Part shown: one piece after another, positions 1 through 10,646 of the stretch
Position numbering within the stretch: the stretch's first letter is position 1
Layout of the letters: each line of letters opens with the position of its first letter
Origin: Incurvaria masculella
Lineage: Eukaryota > Arthropoda > Insecta > Lepidoptera > Incurvariidae
Assembly: GCA_946894095.1 (NCBI GenBank)
Contig: OX335647.2
Location: forward strand, 18,866,001 to 18,930,000
Reading direction: 5' to 3'
Length of the DNA: 64,000 nucleotides
Made by a program: the position numbers and the translations under genes
The notes under the pieces: generated by a model
Told to the model about the DNA's origin: nothing
Databases searched by the model: none
The model's input: only the letters and a program-made list of their open reading frames with translations

Positions 1-190
1 TAGTTTAATATATAAATATTTGTTTTTATAAAATATTTAATTAATTCAAAAGAAACGAAAATGTTTCTTGATATTTCTTAAAATTTAATATTCTTGTAAT
101 AAAACGCATTTTAAATGCCTTTCAAAGGCTGAACAGAGCCTTTTTTTAAATTATATTATTAGAAGATTATTTTAGGTTTTCCTTTCGCAG

Positions 191-280
191 GTTACATATC
201 AATGCAGCCTACTCCAAATGGGGTTATACCAATATATGATGAATTGCGTTCGAAAATGTCCGGCAAGCAAAATTACTTAA
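191..280 (+). CDS. Penultimate coding exon of a host gene (tyrosine-rich tail)
   Basis: A 90-nt internal exon. A pyrimidine-rich tract ending in CAG (to 190) precedes it and a strong GTAAGTAT donor follows at 281. Read in the frame that begins two bases in, it gives 29 uninterrupted codons containing YISM, TPNGVIPIYDEL and KQNYL, and it ends one base into an Asn codon (phase 1). It joins the exon at 986 without a frame break, which is the main evidence that it is real. YISM fits the YxxM pattern bound by PI3-kinase p85 SH2 domains, so a receptor tyrosine kinase or adaptor cytoplasmic tail is possible. That is inference; I do not recognise the protein. Upstream exons lie outside the window. 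Confidence 0.75.
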   Translation, partial: VTYQCSLLQMGLYQYMMNCVRKCPASKIT

Positions 281-985
281 GTAAGTATCCTCTAATATCT
301 TAGTCCATATTGTTTTTGATGGATTATTATTGTCGCCTATTACCTATTTATTACATAGCTTTTGTTCTAGGTTAGTGATATTACACAAAAATACGCACAT
401 GCTTGATTTATCGTATTTATTTCTTAGAGAATTTGCACACATCGAAACCTTTCTTGAATGCATTTTTGTAAGTTTTTGTATTTTCAAATAATCAATTATG
501 TTTTAAAAAAATCCACACATTAGTTTAAACAACCTTTTTTTCCGGAGAATATTGGCCAATACATTTTTAAACTATCTGGTATCTCATTACCAATGTAAAT
601 AAATATTTATACGTATATATAAATGTCTTCATCCAATCTGTTGGAGTCTCCAGCATCGTTGTACCGGTAGTCCGACTTGTTCCCGCCCAGGTTCCTCCCA
701 GGAAAAGGAATAAGCGTCAAATATGATGTTATTGTTGAATCTCTGCATTATTCTTCACTGTTTGCTCCAATTTGGTTTATTTTTCTAAATATCCGCTCAT
801 AAACTTTGCCAACGTGTTCGTAGCATGTATCGCCGCCTGTTGTCTATATAATGTTGAGCAGTTTTATTTGTTATACCAATATATGATTTCAAATTAGATG
901 AATCCTATGAATTAAACTTAATATATTTTGTCGATGTCTTTCCTCCAAAGTAACATTAGATAAAATTATATTTCTCGATTCACAG
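281..985 (+). other. Intron (phase 1) of the tyrosine-rich-tail gene
   Basis: A 705-bp GT-AG intron. The donor is GTAAGTAT at 281 and the acceptor follows TTTCTCGATTCACAG ending at 985. It splits an AAT (Asn) codon A|AT. Its content is AT-rich, and I see no other gene or clear repeat inside. Confidence 0.7.
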
Positions 986-1059
986 ATCGCTTGTCACGAG
1001 AATCGCAGTATGTGGACGTGGAAGCATATGGCATCGATGAAGATTATTACGAGAACTAA
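986..1059 (+). CDS. Terminal coding exon of the tyrosine-rich-tail gene
   Basis: A 74-nt last coding exon. It completes the split Asn codon, then reads 23 codons to a TAA at 1057-1059. The translated end is acidic and tyrosine-rich: RLSRESQYVDVEAYGIDEDY, then Y, E and N. Together with the preceding exon there are seven tyrosines in about 53 residues, several with acidic or hydrophobic +1 to +3 contexts typical of SH2-docking tails of membrane receptors. No domain is visible and the family is not recognised. The codons show no stop or frame disturbance, unlike the transposon remains elsewhere in the window, which supports selection on this reading. Confidence 0.75.
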
Positions 1060-1412
1060 CCTTTTACAACGCGGAAACAGTAAACAAAAAAAAAATCTTG
1101 CATGACTTTATTTTTGATTATTAATTTGATTATTGTCCCGACAATAAGTCTCTTCAAATCTTAGAGAACTGATTTGATTATTGTCCTGTCTCTTCAAATC
1201 TTAGAGAACATGCTTACAATTTTAGGAGAATCATAAATAAATGCACCCATTATATACATTACAGAAAGTTATTTCAATAATTCACTGATCAGATTTCAGA
1301 TCATCAGATTAAAAACAAAAAAAAAATTTGAAACAATCAGTTAGGATTGGCCTTTTTTACCTAGCGTGCGTTTGCAGTTTTACAAAAATTGAGGATGCAT
1401 TTAAAAAATAAA
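1060..1412 (+). other. 3' UTR with two candidate polyadenylation signals
   Basis: AT-rich sequence directly after the stop codon. AATAAA occurs at 1236-1241 and again at 1407-1412. A short imperfect tandem duplication (about 1124-1168 and 1171-1208), sharing TTGATTATTGTCC and CTCTTCAAATCTTAGAGAAC, lies inside it. I cannot tell from sequence which signal is used. Confidence 0.5.
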
Positions 1413-1888
1413 TCGTTTCATGACTGTTTTTAAGTTGTATGCATGTGAAGTCAGATTATGTAAAATACGGCATTTATGTAATCAATTAAAAAATATTGTA
1501 GTTGATATCAATATCTGTACTACCATCACATAGACAGAATGAACACTGGACGATCTAAGAATTTCAGCCTCAGTTGGCGACGAAAGCTGTAAGTTAGTAG
1601 GTGATTTATTTAACAAACGGCGCATCACGGTGACAGCTGAAGAAGGTTGGTGGACGCGACGGGTCGCCTTGTGGCACGCCTGCCCTAAGTGTACAGTCGA
1701 AGACACGATAAACGAAACATTTTCGCCGTGGAGCCTTTAAAGAAGCAATACACGGGCCTTATATGTCAGGGGCATTTTTTTTCTTTTGTGGGTTTTTTGC
1801 TTGCTCATCTTAAAGGAGTATGTGCTTGTACCCCGTAAGTATTTGAAGGAACTCGCGGCCAAGCAAGAACATTATAATTTCTGCAAAC
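1413..1888. other. Intergenic sequence, nothing recognised
   Basis: Between the UTR and the reverse-transcriptase stub. A small open frame on the minus strand at 1482-1706 has no recognisable domain and is not called. Confidence 0.4.
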
Positions 1889-2275
1889 TTGTCTACAGTC
1901 TTGCAGTTGCTGGTCCTATACTCCAAGGAAATATGTAGGTGTTATGTCTGGAGCTTCCCGTCTCCCAGGCCTACGTTTCTTTTATCGAACCCGTCGTTCA
2001 AAAATAAGGGTGTTTTCTTTCTTGACCAAGATTGTAACGTGCATTTTCGTTGTGAATCCTGTACATTTGGAAAGCTGAACCACTCTTCCTCAGTCAAGGA
2101 CAGATCCCAGAAAACTTTTATTTGCAACAGAGTTGTACACTCCTGGAATCAACTACCACAGGAAGTCATAAGTGCCAAAACAGTTAATGGGTTCAAAAAT
2201 TTAGTAGACAAATATAAATATAGATATAAACCATCAATAAATAAAAAAAAAACAAGTGCACTCAGTGGTTCTTAA
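1889..2275 (+). pseudogene. C-terminal stub of a non-LTR retrotransposon reverse transcriptase
   Basis: An open frame of 128 codons whose last 60 or so residues match the recurring C-terminal end of CR1/Jockey-type ORF2 proteins. After TFICNRVVHSWNQLPQEVIS come VNGFKNLVDKY and a lysine-rich tail. In these families the segment (F-x-x-R-V-x-x-x-W-N-x-L-P, then N-x-F-K-N-x-L-D-K) lies far downstream of the reverse-transcriptase core. No endonuclease or polymerase motifs remain upstream, so this is a heavily 5'-truncated or decayed insertion. The first 40 residues are probably not native. The ATG at 1889 is simply the first in the frame. The clade is not settled. Confidence 0.6.
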
Positions 2276-3324
2276 ACCTGATATTCACTCATAAGCTTAT
2301 AGCTATAAACCAAATAATAATAATTCATTCTTCGAAGAACATTGGATGGAAGATGGTAAATGTGGTAATGCAATATTATCCGTGTTTTCAATCAAATTAT
2401 TTAAACTCTCTTACAAAACTGTGTCGTGATTTAAGAGTGTAATATTAACCAAAAATAAAAAAAATGCAGTATTCTGATGCGACAATAACATCTGAGCTTC
2501 TAATGTAAGAAAAGACTATTGATATTAAAAGCAAATAAAAAATTGAAAACCTGTTTTTTATATTAGACTATTTGAGTTGTTTATAAAGTTTGATGAACTA
2601 TTTGTAAAAATTTAAATTTTTCGTCGGTGAAATTTTATTTCAGCAATTTATAACGATACGTAAGCAGTGAAGTTATTTGAAACCCTTTAATAAGAAATAT
2701 ATAATTTTGATTTATTTAGCTGATACAAATAACACGGTTATTGCGGTGGTTACGCTTACAATTTTTTTTTTAAATTATAAACATGCTTTGAATTTCATTG
2801 TGATTATTTCTTGTATTCGCTGTAATAATATAATTTTGTCGGAGGACTTACGTTTTCTCTCATTACGTAGAGTCACTTATTCCACCTAGGGATCGTATTA
2901 TCAACAAAGATATATATGTAACAATATATGAGTGTCCGATGTGAGTGATCCATTAAATATGCTTTTGACATCACGTTAAGTCACTGACCTTTTGAAACGG
3001 AAAATCTAATATCTATTTTATAGTTATATCTAATTACCCTTTGGAAATCGGGGTTGCCAGGTTACTTTTTATGCAATATAACAGCTAATATGTTTTTGCT
3101 TTGATAACATATTTTTATTAATGTATCGCAAAACCCATTTCGAAATACTTGTTGGAATGTATATAAAATCTTTTTTAAACTTTTAAGAGGTAATTGATTG
3201 TTGACGAAAAAAGTCCTATTAATTGCAATATTCTGTAGTAATCACGTAACCAAAATATAAACCTAATTATTTTCATGATATGAACAGAAGGAAAATTATT
3301 TTGATTGTCTTTCATCCAGACCCC
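2276..3324. other. AT-rich intergenic stretch
   Basis: No gene, RNA or repeat recognised on either strand. Homopolymer A and T runs are frequent. Confidence 0.4.
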
Positions 3325-3630
3325 AAAAACCGGCCAAGTGCGAGTCGGACTCGCACACGAAGGGTTTCGTACCATCGTACAAGATTTAACACAAAAAAAT
3401 CACGTTTTTTGTATGGGACACACCCCTTTAATTTTTTTTTTATTTTTATTTTACCTATTTTTTGTTATAGCGGCCAAATAAATACACACTCTTTGAAAAT
3501 TTCAGTTGCCTACCTATTACGGTTCATGAGATACAGCCCTGTGACAGACGGACGGACGGACGGACGGACGGACAGCGGAGACTTAGTAATAGAGTTCCGT
3601 TTTCACCCTTTTGGTACGGTACCCTAAAAA
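3325..3630 (+). repeat. Lepidopteran (GACG)n interspersed repeat, copy A
   Basis: Begins AAAAACCGGCCAAGTGCGAG and ends with GGTACC-CTAAAAA. It contains the conserved block CCTACCTATTACGGTTCATG, then a (GACG)n microsatellite followed by GGACAGCGGAG. It shares these landmarks in the same order with the repeats at 6961, 12760, 35880 and 41090, and I recognise the family from lepidopteran genomes. An open frame at 3280-3627 is a by-product of the repeat, not a gene. The transposon class is not evident: there are no TIRs and no coding region. Confidence 0.85.
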
Positions 3631-6033
3631 GCTGTATTATCTGAATGAACAAAATATTAAAACGAAATATTTAAAGGACCTTAGATAAATGAACGCAGTG
3701 AGCACGTATACATACGCACGTAAATAATATCGTAATCGCACTCCCGTCACTAAGACTTAGGTCTCCCCGCACGCCGTCCACGGTAACTCCCCAACCGGGA
3801 GTGACACGGAAGATCACAAAGAGCCCGTCCGCGCGCAAATCTGCCATGTAACGCCGGGATTACCCACGCTTGAGACGGGACCAACGTTTTTAGAATTTAG
3901 CGGGAATCAGTGAGTAGGGATGTTGATTTGATGAACACTTACGTTTGCGATGAAGAAAAACGTGGCAAGGAAACCTACTAATCGGGGAGGCTTAAATCTA
4001 GCAACACAATTCGCAGAAAAAGGTTCGCTGCTTGTTTTGTCTGCATAAAAGCATCGTTTGCCAAACAAGATAGACTTCTTGGGACCGAATATTACTTTCC
4101 CATGATTATGTTTATTTTAAGTGGTTTAGCAAGAATGCCCCATTTAAAATAAATTCTTATTTTAATCAGAATGGATGACAATGTGCTGATGAGCCAACGG
4201 AATATCTTTGACAGGAATATAACATTTAACAAAAGAAAACTACTGTATATGTAATTTGATTGAAAATTTGTATAAATATCAATAAATCGTTTGGGATCAT
4301 TTCGATTATCAACATTATCCAAAAATAAGCTTTCCAATGTAAGTTTCCACACAAATTGGTGTATATAAATATTTCCCGACGCACAAATAAATCCTGCATC
4401 TCAGCGCTTTATCTCCACACGTTCCCTGATCTCAAAGCCACAGTGTGATGTGACTGGAGACCGACAGAAAGGGCGGGCTAAAAAGTCGTGGTTTACTCGT
4501 AATGAATATGCATAGAACTATGGGAAAAAACCGGAGATCTAAATCTATTTTAATCTTTGGAAAATTCATGTAATGCTTTTTTTTGTTTCATTTCTGAAAA
4601 GCTAGATGTTATTACACGGTGCCCATCAACACAGACATAGAGCCTTCTAAACATAGATAACCAATAATATGACGGTTTTGCAGAATGTTTTTACTATTTG
4701 AAATGTACCTAGTACCTTGTTGACGGTTTTAATCTATAATTTCGATGGGTGTGACTTTAAATTTTTGATGAATTTGTAGTTAAACATACATATTTTTTTT
4801 ATTTAAAGTTTAAAAAAACTGAGCAATATGACGCAGATATATAAACAGCAGGATAAAATTGGTGAGAGATAAAATAGATTTTGCTTGATTAATCGCATCA
4901 AATATGTAACACAAACCTACTAATATATGTTTACATATATATGTATAGTGTGTTACTTACACTATAAAAATACTTATTTAATGTTACTTAGTTTACTCTT
5001 TATCTAATATTATAATGGAATATTTTATTTATGTATTACTTATTTCATACATAATATACAGAAGACGCCATCTTAACTTAATCACAATGTTTATTCCTAG
5101 CAAACCATTTCACAACGGGCCAAACGGTCTATCGGAATGGTATTAATCCACTTAGATATAGTTAAATGTGAATACTGTATTGTGTATGATGATGGATATA
5201 AATATATAAATAAATAAATAAATATGTATCACTGCTCCGTATCGATCATGTAATGTAAAATCGAATAACACCTAACTGTGTCGAGTATATGGTGATTAAA
5301 AAAGAACCCAAACCTATTTTTTTCCAGTATTATCCAACAAGAATACATGTTGGTTTTTAAAAATGTTTTTGGAAAAAAATAACCTATATTTTTTTAATGA
5401 AACTCGGAATTAGTGCACTTCAGAAACACAATAATTAAAAATAATTTCGGACTTCATCCGACTTCGGGTCGGAACAGTACTACACATATATTTAATCCTA
5501 TATTTAACAAGCTAAGCTGTGTCATCATTCGTTCACCGTGAGCTTCAAAGTGCAGATTTAAGAATTCCCCGAATTCAAGTCCGCACCGGTCGCCCGATTC
5601 CTTCGAGAGAAACCATAACTTTAGACGGACAGGTGCCGCCGCCACCGTCCCGTCCACGCGTCGCCATGTCGGCCAAAGAGCTGTCGGCCTGAGTTTTTGA
5701 GCCGTGCGTCGACATGCCGACACATTATCGGATTAAGTCCTGAAGGGAGCCGGTACTGACCCTTTTACTGGTGCTACGGGGTTGTCTTGATGCATGCTAT
5801 ATTTGTAGGTACTTGATGCTCATATATTTATGTTATGCCATTTAAGATTAATTTAATCTATCATATTAGTTATCAGCAAGTTTTAGTAAGACAATCTTTC
5901 AGTAAAATATCATCCAAATTGTAATAGCGTTCATAATGTTATGGTATGAAAGAAATCTTAAAAAAGTTACTTAATGAAATATCAAGCTCCGCCACCAACT
6001 CGCAGAATATAAAAAAAAAATTACCAAAAAAAA
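3631..6033. other. Intergenic stretch with a short (AAAT)n run
   Basis: Mostly AT-rich. A more GC-balanced patch at 5450-5720 carries an 89-codon minus-strand open frame without recognisable domains. An (AAAT)n tract at 5208-5223 could be the tail of an old non-LTR insertion. Nothing else can be supported. Confidence 0.4.
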
Positions 6034-6224
6034 TAACCGACTTCAAAGAAAAAGCACTAAAAAGTAAAAAATTATTGGCATTTTTGTAGTTACGATTATT
6101 GTTATTTTTTGAGTCGGCGTCAGCCGGGCACGCGCTGCGCCAATCAAGAGAACCTTGGCGACCTTGGTTGACACCGACTCAAAAAATAACAATAATCGTA
6201 ACTACAAAAATGGCAATTATTTTT
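6034..6224. repeat. Short palindromic foldback repeat (core without telomeric spacer)
   Basis: A palindrome. The left arm runs from TAACCGACTTCAAAG through GTTACGATTATTGTTATTTT to TGAGTCGGCGTCAGCC. It is mirrored by TGACACCGACTCA, AAAATAACAATAATCGTAAC and TACAAAAATGGCAATT. The loop is GC-rich (GGGCACGCGCTGCGCCAATC). It belongs to the same family as the cores at 6590 and 8550, but the loop lacks the CCTAA repeats. An open frame at 6099-6305 lies across it and is not a gene. Confidence 0.75.
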
Positions 6225-6225
6225 A

Positions 6226-6959
6226 ACCGACTTCAAAAAAGGAGGAGGTTATCAATTCGTCTGTTTGTTTTTTTTTGTTTTTTTTTTATGTTTGTTACCT
6301 CATAACTTTTGCCTGGGTGTGCCGATTTTGATGATTATTTTTTTAAATGATAGCTAGTGCTTTCCAAGTGGTCCCATTTTAATTTGGTTAAGTTCTGACA
6401 ATGATATCCATGAGAAAATCATAAAAGTCTTAAATTTGTATTAAGATGTGCGCGACAAATGGACGAATAACTCAATATAACGCCAACCGATTTCGGTGAT
6501 TCTTTTTTTATTGGAAAGGACGTGTACAAATTAGTAAGTGTACTTCAAATTCACTAAAAATAAACAAATAAAAACAAATTTAACAAAAAAAATAACCGAC
6601 TTCAAAGAAAAAGCACTAAAAAGTAAAAAATAATTTTCATTTTTGTAGTTACGATTTCTGTTATTTTTTGAGTCGGCGTCAGCCGGGCACGCGCTGCGCC
6701 AATCAAGAGAACCTAGCCTAACCTAACCTAACCTAACCTAACCTAACCTTGGCTGACACCGACTCAAAAAATAACAGAAATCGTAACTACAAAAATGAAA
6801 AATATTTTTTACTTTTTAGTGCTTTTTCTTTGAAGTCGGTTATTTTATTGTTAATTTACTTTTTAGTCCTTTTTTTTGTTAATAACAAACATAAAAAAAA
6901 CAAACAAAAAAAAAAACAAACAGACGAATTGATAACCTCCTCCTTTTTTTGAAGTCGGT
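6226..6959. mobile_element. Foldback element with TIRs and an internal (CCTAA)n tract
   Basis: The ends are inverted repeats: ACCGACTTCAAAAAAGGAGG followed by AGGTTATCAATTCGTCTG at 6226, and its reverse complement ending at 6959. Inside the 5' arm is a unique stretch (CTAGTGCTTTCCAAGTGGTC and TGTGCGCGACAAATGGACGA). It is followed by a second, nested palindrome at about 6590-6845 whose loop holds a run of CCTAA units (6711-6748). There is no coding capacity. The abundance and GACTTCAAA-type ends fit a lepidopteran non-autonomous family I have seen before, whose name I cannot give with confidence. Confidence 0.7.
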
Positions 6960-6960
6960 A

Positions 6961-7232
6961 AAAAACCGACCAAGTGTGAGTCAGACTCGCATACGAAGGG
7001 TTCATCGTTCAAGATAAAAAACAGGTTTTTTTATGAGGGCCCCCTTTAATTTTTATTATTTTACCTATTTGTTGTTATAGCGGCAACATTATTACGTACT
7101 CAATGAAAATTTCAGCTGCCTACCTATTACGGTTCATGAAATACAGCCCTGTGACAGACGGACGGACGGACGGACAGCGGAGGCTTAGTAATAGAGTTCC
7201 GTTGGCACCCTTTGGGTACGCGACCCTAAAAA
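6961..7232 (+). repeat. Lepidopteran (GACG)n interspersed repeat, copy B
   Basis: Starts AAAAACCGACCAAGTGTGAG and ends GACCCTAAAAA. It carries the CCTACCTATTACGGTTCATG block and (GACG)n. It abuts the foldback element that ends at 6959 with no spacer to speak of. Confidence 0.85.
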
Positions 7233-7957
7233 CTAACAATTATGATCAGGTAATCGATTTAGGCGTCACTTTTCATTAATGTGGATTAAAAGCATTTTAA
7301 CGACATTCTGTCTTTAAAATGTTAAGTTAAAATGTATGAGTGATGTTAATTAAATTGTTTTCAGTCGTAATGTAATCTCCATAATTCATAAAAACGTTCG
7401 CTAGAATTTTAATTCAAACCTCATCAACCGAGGTTAGACAGCCACAGTGTATGACTGCCTTCAGCACTAAATTCAAGTAGCTTAGAGCGTTTGATCGTCC
7501 TTACAAGCGCCTCCATGGCGTGCTTTGGTCTATTAACGTACATCAACTGAACTGCGTGAGCCAATACACCGCTTCTGAAATGAAACTGCTCAAAGACATA
7601 TCGGACTACTAATCGGCAAACACATCTGAACTAAATCGTGTGTTGAACGGAGGATTGGGTATTTCTTTATATAACTTTTACAAATTTGTAATATAATGGT
7701 AGAGTCCCAAGGGTGTGGAGAAAATCTAAAGGTTGAAGAATGTGTAACTGGGTGACACGATTTTTATGGATATTCTTGTTGGATAAGTCTCGCATCCTGC
7801 GGCTGAGTGATTCGGTCTTATTTATTCGAAAGTGCCCTAAAAATTTTGATTTGGGTTGATATTTTTTTGTAGATGCTACAATGAACGCATCGACACCATT
7901 TATGAAAGAAACTGTAAAAAAAAAAATTTTTTATGAAATAAGTAAGTAAAGGCTGCT
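7233..7957. other. Intergenic stretch, nothing recognised
   Basis: AT-rich, with no supported gene or repeat. A 60-codon minus-strand frame at 7818-8000 runs into the hairpin element and is not called. Confidence 0.4.
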
Positions 7958-8334
7958 TACTTAAGGCTGTTCCGACCCATATAAAGTTGTTTGCACACAT
8001 AACGCAAAAAATATTGCACTTTAAGCCACGAATTAATAATAAAAGTTTAATATAGTCATATTACTTGCAGCGAAAACAATTTCACAATTTCAGGATTATT
8101 GGTTTCGTTACAATTTATTTAAATACGATTTTTATTTAACAACGCCATCTAACGGTGTAAAACTTCTAATCGGCAATTACAACGAAACCATCATACCTGA
8201 AATTGTGAATATGTTTTCGCTGCAACTACTATGGCTATATTTAATATTTTTGACGAATCCGTGCCTTAAAGTGCAATACTTTTTGCATTCTGTGTAAAAA
8301 AAACATTGTATGGGTCGGAACATCCTTAAGTACT
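7958..8334. mobile_element. Hairpin (foldback) MITE with arms of about 150 bp
   Basis: The left arm (7958 to about 8120) and right arm (about 8170 to 8334) are inverted copies. Shared landmarks are ACTTAAGG then GTTCCGACCCATA at the ends, TATTGCACTTTAA in the middle, and TTGCAGCGAAAAC, TTCACAATTTCAGG and TGGTTTCGTT near the centre. The loop is a short segment around ATTTTTATTTAACAACGCC. There is no open frame of note. The arms are visibly diverged (several mismatches per 50 bp), so the insertion is not recent. Confidence 0.8.
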
Positions 8335-8542
8335 TAACGTAAAATACTTTGGGATAAGTTTTCGATTGATGAATATTTATTTATATAGAAACTTAAGAAT
8401 AATATTCTTTAATTGTATATTTTTTAATAATATATCATTAATCATCTCAGTAGTTTTCAGCAAAGGGTTTTTGTATAATTAAATGGCTCATTCGGAAACT
8501 TTTACTGAAAACCGACCCCGAAAAAAAAATTTTACAAATAAA

Positions 8543-9162
8543 ATAACCGACTTCAAAGAAAAAGCACTAAAAAGTAAAAAATAATTTTCATGATTGTAGT
8601 TACGATTTCTGTTATTTTTTGAGTTGGCGTCAGCCGGGCACGCGCTGCGCCGATCAAGAGAACCTAACCTAACCTAACCTAACCTAACCTAACCTAACCT
8701 AACCTAAACTAACCTAACCTTGGCTGACACCGACTCAAAAAATAACAGACATCGTAACTACAAAAATGAAAATATTTTTTTACTTTTTAGTGCTTTTTCT
8801 TTGAAGTCGGTTATTTTTTTGTTACATTTTTTTTTATTTGTTTATTTTGAGTGAACCTAAAGTAAACTTACTAATTTGTACACGTGCTTTCCAATAAAAA
8901 AAATCACCCAAATCGGTTGGAGTTATATTGAGTTATTCGTCCATTTGTCGCGCACATCTTAATACAAATTTAAGACTTTTATGATTTTCTCATGGATATC
9001 ATTGTCAGAACTTAACCAAATTAAAATGGGACCACTTGGGAAGCACTAGCTATCAGTTATAATCATCAAAATCGGTTCACCCAGGCAAAAGTTATGAGGT
9101 AACAAACATAAAAAAAAAACATACAGACGAATTGATAACCTCCTCCTTTTTTGAAGTCGGTT
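8543..9162. mobile_element. Foldback element with a long (CCTAA)n tract, opposite orientation
   Basis: Same family as 6226-6959 but reversed. The palindromic core comes first (8543 to about 8820, loop CCTAA tract 8661-8720, about 12 units with one variant CCTAAA). The reverse complement of the long arm follows (about 8830-9162), ending in CAGACGAATTGATAACC, CTCCTCC and GAAGTCGGTT. The arm contains CCATTTGTCGCGCACATC, matching the reverse complement of the 6.4-kb copy. There is no coding potential. A 72-codon minus-strand frame at 9046-9264 is coincidental. Confidence 0.75.
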
Positions 9163-9712
9163 AAAAATAATCAAACCAGCTTTACAAGAATCGCTCATTT
9201 CCCAACTAGTCGAACAACTGGTGGGCAGAAGACATCGGACATTCAGCGGTAATCGACTGACCAAGGAGTACGTGCTTCAGGTAAGTGCGGCAGTGCAGAG
9301 ATGTGTGCAGTATCAAATTAAATCCTATCGTGGTTGTGCGACCGGTGTCATGGCTGAACACAATGTAGGTAATTTACATTTTTACAAGCTTACTTAACAA
9401 TTATATATTACAAATATAAGGAGAAATTAATAAGAAATGGTAAATAAGAAGGTACGGTAATTATTTTAGGTACGTATTAAGAATAATAGACGATAGATAT
9501 AGAAAGTTAACTAAACGATTGGTGGTAGGTGGGAAGGTAACTGACGAAATATAAGATTTTGAAAAATTAAAAAAATTGGAAATATATGTTCGAGCATTTA
9601 ACTTGTTTTATACCTTATATCTTTAAATAAAAAAAATACGACTTTTAATTGAATCGAGGTATAATTGCAAAATGTATACACAAACCAGTTTCATTTTAAG
9701 TTGGTAATTTAA
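9163..9712. other. Intergenic stretch, nothing recognised
   Basis: Moderately AT-rich. GCTTCAGGTAAGTGCGGC at about 9270 resembles a splice donor (CAG|GTAAGT), but no adjoining coding exon can be supported. Confidence 0.35.
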
Positions 9713-10646
9713 TATATAAGGTGAGTTTAAAATAATCTACAAGCCTTATAGGGTTGATTCAGTATCAGATATAGAACAACTTTTGCTAAGAATGTAGGTA
9801 TGTAATTTTTTTGTTCCATTTTAATTTTTGAGAAATTTAAACAGTATGTTCTTCCCAGTATTGTAAACAACATTTGCGAAGAAACTATCCACCTGTCTGT
9901 AATGGTTTCCACGAAAATAATTTATTAAAGTGCACTAACTCTTCAACTACCTAATTAAAAATATAGCTCAACCACGGGTTATTGACCCGACCGTGACCTG
10001 CTGACACAAGACAATTCTCCGCCGCCGCGCCGCCGCGTGCGCAGACAGAAACCCCGCCGCCCCATCCCCCCGCCGCCGCCGCCCCTCTCATTGAAGGGCG
10101 TTTGTTTTCGTTTTGAAAGCAATTAGTATGTCAAGGTCCATGGCGCGCATCGGGCATAAGTATCGCACGTTAGTGAATTTAAGTGAAGCGAGTGCTGATC
10201 GGGCGAAAAAGGCATGCATGCTTGTGTACATACCTACATTACATCCGCGCCGACCAAATCCATAGCCCGGCGCGGCGTACGTCAGCGTGGGAAGGAGGCA
10301 AAACTATTCGGGTAGGTAAAATAAAATAGACTCTGCCGCCGCGCGCCGCCTCCGCGCCGCCCGGCCGGCGTGGTAGCGGTGCAGCGGTGACGCGCCGTTT
10401 TAGCGAAGTCCGCGCGCATTTAATACTTTGATTATTTAATTATTTCTTCGAAACCATCACCGATAGGTACATAGTTTCTTCGCAAAATTTGTTCACAATA
10501 CTGGGCAGAACGTACTGTTTAAATTTCTCAAAAATTCAAATTGAAAAAAAAAATTACATGCCTACATTCTTAGCAAAAGTTGTTCTATATCAGATACTGA
10601 ATCAACCCTATAAGGCTTGTAGATTATTTTAAACTCACCTTATATA
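9713..10646. repeat. Large inverted repeat (arms about 205 bp) enclosing a GC-rich core
   Basis: The left arm 9713 to about 9917 (starting TATATAAGGTGAGTTT) and right arm about 10440-10646 (its reverse complement) match at roughly nine positions in ten by eye. Landmarks include ACAAGCCTTATAGGG, AACAACTTTTGCTAAG and GCGAAGAAACTAT. The 520-bp centre is unlike the surroundings: CCGCCGCCGCG-type runs, many CpGs, and GCCCGGCGCGGCGTACGTC. Possible readings are a TIR element that has captured GC-rich host DNA, or two opposed copies of one repeat flanking a CpG-rich promoter. A 61-codon frame in the left arm (minus strand) has no recognisable domain. Confidence 0.7.

Noticed and set aside
3280..3627. 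115-codon open frame as a gene
   Set aside because: It is a translation of the (GACG)n repeat; the repeated TDGRTDGRTD peptide comes from the microsatellite.
8661..8720. (CCTAA)n as a true telomere or chromosome end
   Set aside because: The tract is only about 60 bp, lies in the loop of a repeated foldback element, and has normal sequence on both sides.
9727..9912. 61-codon minus-strand frame as a gene
   Set aside because: It lies wholly in an inverted-repeat arm; the other arm breaks the frame.
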